Source: Flavobacterium sp. (GTDB lineage Bacteria; Bacteroidota; Bacteroidia; Flavobacteriales; Flavobacteriaceae). Taken from it: 5,385 bases of DNA. Under the pieces are notes generated by a model. The model saw nothing but the letters and a program-made list of their open reading frames with translations, made no database searches and had not been told where the DNA came from. The translations under genes and the position numbers were made by a program. How positions within the stretch are numbered: the first letter of the stretch is position 1; each line of letters starts with the position of its first letter. This document shows positions 1 through 4,715 of the stretch, in pieces. The DNA is taken from the NCBI GenBank assembly GCA_019105125.1, contig JAHRWO010000253.1, forward strand, positions 1 to 5,385, written 5' to 3'.

Positions 1-184
1 GTTTCAAGATTTTTAATGCTGTTCTTAAAGCTAAATTGGCTTTATACATGAAACCTTTATCGCCCATAAAACTGACTACTCGCGTACCAACTTCTACTTT
101 TTGAGCGCCTAAAACCTGTAATTCTTTAGCTAATATTTCTTCAAAACCAAAGAACGTTTTAGCCGTCATTTTAAAATTTTCCAT
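1..184 (-). CDS. THUMP-domain class I SAM-dependent RNA methyltransferase, N-terminal fragment (partial)
   Basis: The reverse strand reads MENFKMTAKTFFGFEEILAK from an ATG at 184 and stays open to the window edge, giving 61 residues. The pattern of 'K-T-F-F-G-F-E-E-I-L-A-K-E-L' followed by 'G-A-Q-K-V-E-V-G-T-R-V-V-S-F-x-G-D' and 'Y-K-A-N-L-A-L-R-T-A-L-K-I-L-K' is how the THUMP-containing RlmL/Trm11-like RNA methyltransferases of Flavobacteriaceae begin. In this family the N-terminal THUMP region binds RNA and a C-terminal Rossmann domain, outside this window, would carry N2-guanine methylation of rRNA or tRNA. A second in-frame ATG at 169 (residue 6) is a possible alternative start; the upstream one is preferred because I recall homologues starting with a similar short leader. 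It is divergent from the methyltransferase at 330. The exact RNA target cannot be told from this fragment. Confidence 0.8.
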   Translation of the reverse strand, partial: MENFKMTAKTFFGFEEILAKELQVLGAQKVEVGTRVVSFMGDKGFMYKANLALRTALKILK

Positions 185-198
185 TTCCTTTTCTTTAA

Positions 199-225
199 AA
201 TAGTAATTTCCTTTTCCTTACTATT
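199..225. repeat. Inverted repeat 8-11-8 in the leader of the THUMP methyltransferase
   Basis: AATAGTAA (199-206) and TTACTATT (218-225) are perfect inverse complements around an 11-base spacer. Each arm has only one G or C, so an RNA hairpin would be weak. It could be an operator or chance in AT-rich DNA. The spacer holds a second copy of the 11-base tract ATTTCCTTTTC found at the start codon (183-193 and 206-216). Confidence 0.35.
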
Positions 226-232
226 GTTAATC

Positions 233-257
233 ATTGATTCCCAAATTAGAAATCAAT
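233..257. repeat. Inverted repeat 7-11-7 in the divergent intergenic region
   Basis: ATTGATT (233-239) and AATCAAT (251-257) form a perfect 7-base inverted repeat around an 11-base spacer. It lies between the start of the minus-strand gene and the overlapping promoters. A regulator-binding site is possible, but such a short AT-rich repeat is also expected by chance. Confidence 0.3.
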
Positions 258-268
258 ATTCCTATTAA

Positions 269-300
269 TTGAATTATCGTACAAAAATACATTAAATTTG
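269..300 (+). promoter_or_regulatory. Candidate promoter for the methyltransferase-ZIP operon
   Basis: TAAATTTG at 293-300 is a perfect match to the Bacteroidota -7 consensus TAnnTTTG, and TTG at 269-271 lies 21 bases upstream as the -33 element. Transcription would begin a few bases after 300, giving a leader of roughly 20-25 bases before the ATG at 330. That is a normal distance for this phylum. Confidence 0.6.
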
Positions 301-309
301 CAAGTTCAA
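282..309 (-). promoter_or_regulatory. Candidate promoter for the THUMP methyltransferase (minus strand)
   Basis: On the minus strand TATTTTTG (289 to 282) matches the Bacteroidota -7 element TAnnTTTG. A TTG at 309 to 307 lies 17 bases upstream as a possible -33 element. Transcription would start near 275 and give a leader of about 90 bases that includes the inverted repeats at 199-225 and 233-257. The site lies almost wholly on top of the plus-strand promoter candidate at 269-300. The motif is short and the DNA AT-rich, so chance occurrence is possible. Confidence 0.4.
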
Positions 310-329
310 AGATATCAATATCGTTTAAA

Positions 330-1094
330 ATGTCAGAAAAGAATAATACAACTCATTCATCAGAGAACCAAAATACTTCTAACTGGTTCGAATCTTGGTT
401 TGATACCAAGTACTACCACATTTTATATAAGGAACGTAACGACGAAGAAGCTCAGTTACTAATGGACAATCTAACGCATTATTTAAACCTTCCTGAAGAT
501 GCTAGAATTTTAGACTTAGCTTGTGGAAAAGGACGTCATGCCATATATTTAAATTCGTTAGGATTCGATGTAACCGGAATAGATTTATCGGAAAACAGCA
601 TCAAAGAAGCGTCACAATTTACCAATGAAAAACTACATTTCAAGGTGCACGACATGCGCGAAATGTGTAATGAAAAATACGATGCAATTTTTAATTTATT
701 CACCAGTTTTGGCTATTTTGAAAACGATGCTGACAATTACAAAACCATCAAAGCCATCCACAACAGTTTAACGGAAACCGGTTTTGCAGTAATTGATTTT
801 ATGAATGTGGACTATGTAATTGAAAACTTAGTTGCTGATGAAGTAAAATCGGTAGACGGAATTGATTTCCACATCAAACGCTATTACAAAGACGGTCATA
901 TTTTCAAAGAAATTTCATTTGAAGACCAAGATCAGCAATATCATTTCACAGAAAGAGTACAAGCCCTTCGTTTAGAAGATTTTGAAAAAATGATGGAAGA
1001 AGCAGGTATTTATCTTTTAGACATTTTTGGCGATTATAAATTGCGAAAATTCTATAAAAACCAATCAGAACGTTTAATCATGATTTTCAAATAA
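330..1094 (+). CDS. Class I SAM-dependent methyltransferase, substrate unknown
   Basis: This is a 254-residue soluble protein with a Rossmann-type methyltransferase core. Motif I is RILDLACGKGRH at residues 59-70, with the D-x-x-x-G-x-G cofactor loop. VTGIDLS at 81-87 ends strand 2 with the acidic residue D85 expected to hold the ribose of S-adenosylmethionine. HDMRE at 107-111 and YDAIFNLFTSFGYF at 117-130 match the following strand and the motif IV region. The N-terminal W-F-E-S-W-F-D-T-x-Y-Y-H-I-L-Y-K segment (19-34) is typical of a flavobacterial family annotated only as 'methyltransferase domain' (Methyltransf_25/11 type). I cannot assign a substrate: a small molecule is more likely than RNA because no RNA-binding domain is visible. 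The ATG at 330 lies a short distance after a good promoter, and its stop overlaps the start of the ZIP gene by one base, so the two are probably translated together. Confidence 0.85.
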   Translation: MSEKNNTTHSSENQNTSNWFESWFDTKYYHILYKERNDEEAQLLMDNLTHYLNLPEDARILDLACGKGRHAIYLNSLGFDVTGIDLSENSIKEASQFTNEKLHFKVHDMREMCNEKYDAIFNLFTSFGYFENDADNYKTIKAIHNSLTETGFAVIDFMNVDYVIENLVADEVKSVDGIDFHIKRYYKDGHIFKEISFEDQDQQYHFTERVQALRLEDFEKMMEEAGIYLLDIFGDYKLRKFYKNQSERLIMIFK

Positions 1095-1828
1095 TGCAAT
1101 ATATTATCACCTTTTCAGCCGTAATTATTGGCTTTTTGTTCGCATTACTTCTAAAACCACAAAAAAAGAAAAACATCAAATTGTTGTTGGCTTTTAGTGG
1201 TGCGTTCTTACTATCCTTAACCGTATTGCATTTACTTCCTGAATTATTCAGCGAAGGACATCATCACGTTCATGAAGGCGAAGCCCATCACGAAACATTA
1301 CCAGTAGGTGTTTTCATTATGATTGGAATTCTGTTTCAAATCTTCTTAGAATTTTGTTCAAAAGGTGCCGAACACGGTCACGTTCATGTGCATACGGATG
1401 ACCATAATGAATTGCATCACATTCCTTGGTTGTTGTTTATCAGTTTGTGTCTTCATGCCTTGTTAGAAGGTTTTCCTATTCACAACAATCACAATTTAGC
1501 CTACGGAATTGCGGTTCACCACTTGCCTATCGCTATTATTCTGACTTTGTTTTTCGTAAATGCCAAAATGAACAAAATGATGATTTTTGCTTTTATGTTC
1601 ACGTTTGCATTAATGACTCCAATGGGAACATTTTTAGCGGAGCAAATGCATTTTGCTCAACATTATTCAAAGGAAATTTCTGCGATTGTAGTTGGTATTT
1701 TATTCCATATTTCTTCAACTATTATTTTTGAAAGTAACGAAGGACACAAATTCAATTTGGCCAAAATCACCATGATTGTTATCGGATTTTTATTGGCATT
1801 TGTAATTGAAATGGGACATTCGCATTAA
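1094..1828 (+). CDS. ZIP-family divalent metal transporter
   Basis: The product is a 244-residue inner-membrane protein with about eight hydrophobic segments (roughly 3-20, 30-50, 70-88, 110-129, 135-156, 162-181, 195-213, 223-240). ZIP hallmarks are HLLPE at 46-50 in segment 2, H-A-L-L-E-G at 121-126 in segment 4 and A-V-H-H-L-P at 140-145 in segment 5. Two histidine-rich loops follow segments 2 and 3 (residues 56-66 and 94-109), and the C-terminus is GHSH. Such loops bind zinc or related metals in this family. ZIP proteins move Zn2+, Fe2+ or Mn2+ into the cytoplasm. The usual segment 5 signature H-E-x-P or Q-D-x-P-E is altered here to H-H-L-P-I, so metal choice and direction cannot be read from sequence. 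The start ATG shares its A with the TAA of the upstream methyltransferase, which fixes the start and suggests translational coupling. Confidence 0.85.
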   Translation: MQYIITFSAVIIGFLFALLLKPQKKKNIKLLLAFSGAFLLSLTVLHLLPELFSEGHHHVHEGEAHHETLPVGVFIMIGILFQIFLEFCSKGAEHGHVHVHTDDHNELHHIPWLLFISLCLHALLEGFPIHNNHNLAYGIAVHHLPIAIILTLFFVNAKMNKMMIFAFMFTFALMTPMGTFLAEQMHFAQHYSKEISAIVVGILFHISSTIIFESNEGHKFNLAKITMIVIGFLLAFVIEMGHSH

Positions 1829-1864
1829 TCTTACTTAATCATAATAACATTAGTAGTTTTTAAT

Positions 1865-1872
1865 TAAATTTG
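1865..1872 (+). promoter_or_regulatory. -7 promoter element before the PH-domain/murQ operon
   Basis: TAAATTTG matches the Bacteroidota -7 consensus TAnnTTTG and is identical to the element before the gene at 330. It would place the transcription start about 15-18 bases before the ATG at 1895. No TTG is seen at the proper -33 distance, so the promoter may be weak or need an activator. No terminator hairpin is visible in 1829-1894, so read-through from the ZIP gene is also possible. Confidence 0.5.
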
Positions 1873-1894
1873 AAGAACATTTAAAACAATCAAT

Positions 1895-2275
1895 ATGGGA
1901 ATTTTTTCTGCCTTACTTGGAAATGCAGGCGCTGTGAATCAAGAAACTTTAGTTAAAGATTACGGCAAATTATTAATCACAGGTGAAGAAATCGAATTGG
2001 GTTTCAAACTGATTCGCGATACTTTTATTTTTACCAACAAGCGATTAATTTTAGTTGAAAAACAAGGAATTACAGGTAGTAAAATCGAGTACAAATCCAT
2101 CACCTATAAAAGTATATCACGTTTTAGTATAGAAACTGCAGGAACTTTCGACTTAGAAGCCGAATTGAAAATCTGGGTTTCTAGTGAAGCGCATCCAAGT
2201 GTGGTGAAACAATTTAATAAATCAGTCAATGTGTATGATGTGCAGAATGTATTGGCGCATCACGTTTTAAAATAA
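1895..2275 (+). CDS. Bacterial PH-domain protein (bPH_1, formerly DUF1696, YvbH-like)
   Basis: This 126-residue protein is almost entirely one bacterial pleckstrin-homology-like domain. The diagnostic run is F-K-L-I-R-D-T-F-I-F-T-N-K-R-L-I-L-V at 37-54, then K-Q-G-I-T-G-S-K-I-E-Y at 56-66 and S-R-F-S-I-E-T-A-G-T-F-D-L-E-A-E-L-K-I-W at 75-94. This is the conserved body of family PF08000 (bPH_1). There is no signal peptide or membrane helix, so it should be cytoplasmic. Known members form ring-like oligomers in crystals, but no reaction or partner is established. The length is normal for the family. It ends four bases before murQ, so the two are very likely cotranscribed; whether this reflects a shared role is unknown. 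Confidence 0.85.
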   Translation: MGIFSALLGNAGAVNQETLVKDYGKLLITGEEIELGFKLIRDTFIFTNKRLILVEKQGITGSKIEYKSITYKSISRFSIETAGTFDLEAELKIWVSSEAHPSVVKQFNKSVNVYDVQNVLAHHVLK

Positions 2276-2279
2276 TCGC

Positions 2280-3098
2280 ATGAACTTTACCAAAACCACC
2301 GAACAAGCATCCAAATACGAACATTTAGAAAAAATGTCGGTGACCGATTTGTTGGCGAATATCAACAATGAAGACAAAACCGTACCGTTAGCGGTGGAAA
2401 AAGCATTGCCTCAAATTGAAAAATTAGTGACTGAAATCGTTTCGAAAATGAAACAAGGTGGTCGCTTGTTTTATATTGGAGCAGGAACTTCGGGACGTTT
2501 AGGAATTGTAGATGCATCGGAATGTCCGCCAACTTTTGGTGTTCCATTTGATTTGGTAATCGGAATTATTGCAGGTGGCGATACAGCCATAAGAAAAGCG
2601 GTAGAATTTGCTGAAGACGACCGAGAACAAGCTTGGAAAGACTTACAACAATGGAACATCAATGAAAACGATGTTGTGGTTGGAATTGCCGCTTCGGGAA
2701 CTACGCCTTATGTGATTGGTGGATTAGAAATGTGTAATAAAAACAACATCAGTACAGGAAGTATAAGTTGTAATGCGGAAAGTCCGTTATCGAAAACCGC
2801 TAAATTTCCAATTGATGTTGTCGTAGGACCAGAATTCGTAACGGGAAGTTCAAGAATGAAAGCAGGAACAGCTCAGAAGTTAGTTCTAAACATGATTTCT
2901 ACTGCAACTATGATTCAACTGGGGCGTGTTAAGGGGAACAAAATGGTAGATATGCAATTGAGCAACACCAAATTAATCGATAGAGGAACTCGAATGATTA
3001 TGGAAGAAATTGCAGTTAATTATGAAGAAGCCAACGAACTCTTAAAAACGCATGGTAGCGTGAGAAGTGCAATCCAATTTTACCTAAACTCAAAATAA
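2280..3098 (+). CDS. murQ: N-acetylmuramic acid 6-phosphate etherase
   Basis: MurQ cleaves the D-lactyl ether of MurNAc-6-phosphate, giving GlcNAc-6-phosphate and D-lactate, in cytoplasmic recycling of peptidoglycan sugars. The 272-residue protein has the SIS sugar-phosphate isomerase fold: YIGAGTSGRLGIVDASECPP at 65-84, IIAGGDTAI at 96-104, GIAASGTTPYVIGGL at 135-149 and GPEFVTGSSRMKAGTAQK at 183-200. E81 (in A-S-E-C-P-P) and E112 (in F-A-E-D-D-R-E) match the two acidic catalytic residues described for E. coli MurQ (E83 and E114). It is about 25 residues shorter than the E. coli enzyme, mainly at the C-terminus, and appears intact. It follows the PH-domain gene by 4 bases and its stop abuts the ATG of the next gene, so it sits inside an operon. 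No MurNAc kinase or anhydro-MurNAc kinase is present in the window. Confidence 0.95.
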   Translation: MNFTKTTEQASKYEHLEKMSVTDLLANINNEDKTVPLAVEKALPQIEKLVTEIVSKMKQGGRLFYIGAGTSGRLGIVDASECPPTFGVPFDLVIGIIAGGDTAIRKAVEFAEDDREQAWKDLQQWNINENDVVVGIAASGTTPYVIGGLEMCNKNNISTGSISCNAESPLSKTAKFPIDVVVGPEFVTGSSRMKAGTAQKLVLNMISTATMIQLGRVKGNKMVDMQLSNTKLIDRGTRMIMEEIAVNYEEANELLKTHGSVRSAIQFYLNSK

Positions 3099-3335
3099 AT
3101 GGCAACCGATAAAAATGTATTAGTTAAAGGAATCAAACTTCTGGCTGGAGCTTTACCTCTATTGTTTTTGGGTCCCATAATCATTAATAGCGCTTTCAAA
3201 AACGAAAAACATCCACTCTATCCTTACGTTTTAGCATTAGGCATTATTGTAGCGATTGCCGCTATGTACTTAATTTATAAAGGCATTAATACCATGGTCA
3301 AAAGCATGTTCGATGGTGATAAAAACAATCAATAA
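3099..3335 (+). CDS. Small two-helix membrane protein, DUF6095-like
   Basis: The 78-residue product has two hydrophobic segments, about 11-31 (rich in L, G, P and I) and 42-62, joined by a short polar loop with K-N-E-K-H-P-L-Y-P-Y at 34-43, and a charged tail ending DGDKNNQ. The H-P-L-Y-P-Y loop and a short basic start before helix 1 agree with what I recall of DUF6095, a Bacteroidota-specific family of unknown function; the family assignment is from memory. It should lie in the inner membrane as a hairpin with both ends on one side. The ATG directly follows the murQ stop with no gap, which fixes the start and indicates cotranscription. No function can be assigned. Confidence 0.75.
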   Translation: MATDKNVLVKGIKLLAGALPLLFLGPIIINSAFKNEKHPLYPYVLALGIIVAIAAMYLIYKGINTMVKSMFDGDKNNQ

Positions 3336-3365
3336 CAAGTTCAATATCAATTTCAAAAATTAATT

Positions 3366-3752
3366 ATGAAATTCAAAATACAATATTCTATTTGCAGTTT
3401 ATTATTACTTACTTTGCTAACTTCTTGTTACAATCAAGAGCGTAATTGTACTGATTTTAAAACGGGTAAATTCATTTCAGAAACCGAAATCGAAGGTAAA
3501 AAATATACAAGTACTTTTGAACGCAACGATTCTATTCAAGTTGAAACCTACGAAGGAAAAATTGATACTTTCAAGGTACGATGGACAAACGATTGCGAAT
3601 ATGTAATTCAAAATATCAATCCCAAAAACCGCGAAGAGAAAAAAGCAGTTCAAATGAAAATCTTGACTACCAAAGACAATACCTATACTTTTGAATATTC
3701 CTTTGTGGGCGATTCAAAAAAACAACGCGGTACTGTAACAAAAACAAACTAG
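3366..3752 (+). CDS. Small predicted lipoprotein of unknown function
   Basis: The 128-residue precursor begins with a lipoprotein signal: positive residues K2 and K4, a hydrophobic core at 11-18 and the lipobox L-T-S-C with the lipidated cysteine at C21. The mature part is about 108 residues, hydrophilic and likely beta-rich, with C28 and C77 available for a disulfide. Notable segments are C-T-D-F-K-T-G-K-F at 28-36, V-R-W-T-N-D-C-E-Y at 71-79 and T-Y-T-F-E-Y-S-F-V-G-D-S at 106-117. There is no clear acidic surface-export signal directly after the cysteine, so a periplasm-facing anchor is more likely than surface display. From memory, relatives in Flavobacterium genomes are often labelled 'DNA topoisomerase IV', which cannot be right for a secreted protein of this size. 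It lies 30 bases after the DUF6095-like gene and 34 bases before terC. Confidence 0.8.
   Translation: MKFKIQYSICSLLLLTLLTSCYNQERNCTDFKTGKFISETEIEGKKYTSTFERNDSIQVETYEGKIDTFKVRWTNDCEYVIQNINPKNREEKKAVQMKILTTKDNTYTFEYSFVGDSKKQRGTVTKTN
3663..3693 (+). promoter_or_regulatory. Weak candidate internal promoter for terC
   Basis: TTG at 3663-3665 and TACTTTTG at 3686-3693 fit the Bacteroidota -33/-7 pattern with a 20-base spacer, inside the 3' end of the lipoprotein gene. Transcription would start about 90 bases before the terC ATG. The same -7 motif appears elsewhere inside coding sequence (for example 3512-3519), so this may be chance. No promoter motif is seen in the 34-base gap itself. Confidence 0.25.
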
Positions 3753-3786
3753 TCACGTATAACAAGCTTTAAAAACATAAAATAAA

Positions 3787-4560
3787 ATGGAAGTATTTTT
3801 AAATCCAGATGCTTGGATAGCACTTTTAACCCTAACCTTTTTAGAAATTATTTTAGGTATTGACAACATTATCTTTATCTCAATCGTAACAGGAAAATTA
3901 CCTGAAGAAGACCGAAAAAGAGCCACAAGAATTGGTTTAGGATTAGCCATGTTCATGCGTATCGCTTTACTTTTCGGAATTACCTTATTAATTGCCATGA
4001 AAGAACCTTGGTTTGGTTTCGATTTTGGTTGGTTCAAAGCTGAAATTACAGGTCAAGCCTTAATTTTATTGCTTGGAGGATTGTTCTTAATTTATAAAAG
4101 TACCAAAGAAATCCACGAAAAAGTAGACCACAAAGGTGAAGAAGAAAAAGAATTAAAAACCTCTGCCGCAAAATCATTCGGAAGCGTAATTGGTCAAATT
4201 CTACTTATCGATTTAATTTTCTCTGTAGACAGTATCTTAACCGCTGTGGGAATGACTAACGGTGTCGAAGGCGCTTTAACGATTATGATCACCGCAGTAG
4301 TAATTTCAGTTGGAGTTATGATGTTATTTGCCGTTCCAGTTGGAAATTTTGTAAATGCCAATCCATCGATTCAAATTTTAGGTTTAGCCTTCTTAATCCT
4401 TATCGGATTCATGTTAATCACCGAAAGTATGCACTTATCGCATGCCGAATTGATAGGACAACACGTGGGCGCTGTTCCAAAAGGATATTTATACTTTGCT
4501 ATCGCATTCTCATTAGGAGTGGAATTTTTAAACATGAAAATGCGCAAAAAAGCGAATTAA
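3787..4560 (+). CDS. TerC-family integral membrane protein, probable metal (Mn2+) exporter
   Basis: This 257-residue inner-membrane protein has about seven transmembrane segments (near 8-30, 50-70, 87-105, 133-155, 160-187, 192-213, 232-250). The two TerC signatures are present: E-I-I-L-G-I-D-N-I-I-F at 20-30 and D-L-I-F-S-V-D-S-I-L-T-A at 142-153. Their acidic residues E20, D26, D142 and D148 are buried in membrane segments and are the likely metal ligands. A charged cytoplasmic loop rich in K and E (105-128) separates the halves. Family members such as E. coli Alx and Bacillus TerC homologues are linked to manganese efflux and to metal loading of exported proteins; tellurite resistance is the historical name only. 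Without ter-operon partners nearby, a tellurite role is unlikely. No yybP-ykoY manganese riboswitch fits in the 34 bases upstream. The gene is followed by a strong terminator. Confidence 0.9.
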   Translation: MEVFLNPDAWIALLTLTFLEIILGIDNIIFISIVTGKLPEEDRKRATRIGLGLAMFMRIALLFGITLLIAMKEPWFGFDFGWFKAEITGQALILLLGGLFLIYKSTKEIHEKVDHKGEEEKELKTSAAKSFGSVIGQILLIDLIFSVDSILTAVGMTNGVEGALTIMITAVVISVGVMMLFAVPVGNFVNANPSIQILGLAFLILIGFMLITESMHLSHAELIGQHVGAVPKGYLYFAIAFSLGVEFLNMKMRKKAN

Positions 4561-4610
4561 AATTAGGAACGAATGGTTCGGGATTTACCTAGAAACCTTA
4601 TTCTTGCTAT

Positions 4611-4698
4611 ACATTACAATAAAAAATGGTCACTTCGAGAACCTCAGTGACCATTTTATATTTTCATTCCTATCAGGGTTAGATAGGAATTGTAATGT
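4611..4698. repeat. Nested inverted-repeat structure enclosing the terminator
   Basis: ACATTACAAT (4611-4620) and ATTGTAATGT (4689-4698) are perfect inverse complements. They enclose two hairpins: the terminator at 4623-4657 and ATTCCTATC (4666-4674) with GATAGGAAT (4682-4690) around a 7-base loop. Two bases (4689-4690) are shared by the outer arm and the second hairpin, leaving 8 outer pairs free. The strand could fold into a three-way junction. Confidence 0.6.
4623..4657. terminator. Bidirectional intrinsic terminator between terC and fhs
   Basis: AAAATGGTCACT (4623-4634) and AGTGACCATTTT (4646-4657) form a perfect 12-bp stem. The 11-base loop can add a small GAG/CTC stem (4637-4639 with 4643-4645). 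A-rich sequence lies on the left and T-rich sequence on the right, so the hairpin has a U-tract in both directions. It sits between two convergent genes, which is where a shared terminator is expected. Confidence 0.85.
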
Positions 4699-4715
4699 TT
4701 ACTTGTATCAAAATA

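Noticed and set aside
243..250. Minus-strand TCTAATTT/CTAATTTG as a -7 element for the THUMP methyltransferase
   Set aside because: The sequence TAATTTG has only one base between TA and TTTG instead of two, and no TTG lies at the right distance upstream; the site at 289-282 fits better.
1426..1731. Open frame of 101 codons on the plus strand inside the ZIP gene
   Set aside because: It is an out-of-frame shadow of a well-supported ZIP protein; its translation is low in complexity, rich in F, Y, C and S, and resembles no family.
3336..3344. CAAGTTCAA shared by the leaders at 301-309 and 3336-3344, each followed by an ATATCAAT-like stretch
   Set aside because: The match is short and AT-rich, and only the first is preceded by a promoter element, so chance is the simpler explanation.
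3753..3786. Manganese riboswitch (yybP-ykoY type) before terC
   Set aside because: The gap is only 34 bases and lacks paired elements, and the preceding sequence is coding.
3753..4037. Open frame of 94 codons on the minus strand across the start of terC
   Set aside because: It lies opposite a strongly conserved TerC reading frame and its product has no recognisable features.
3787..4560. Tellurite resistance system suggested by the TerC name
   Set aside because: No other ter genes are present; the TerC family is broad and better linked to metal ion export.
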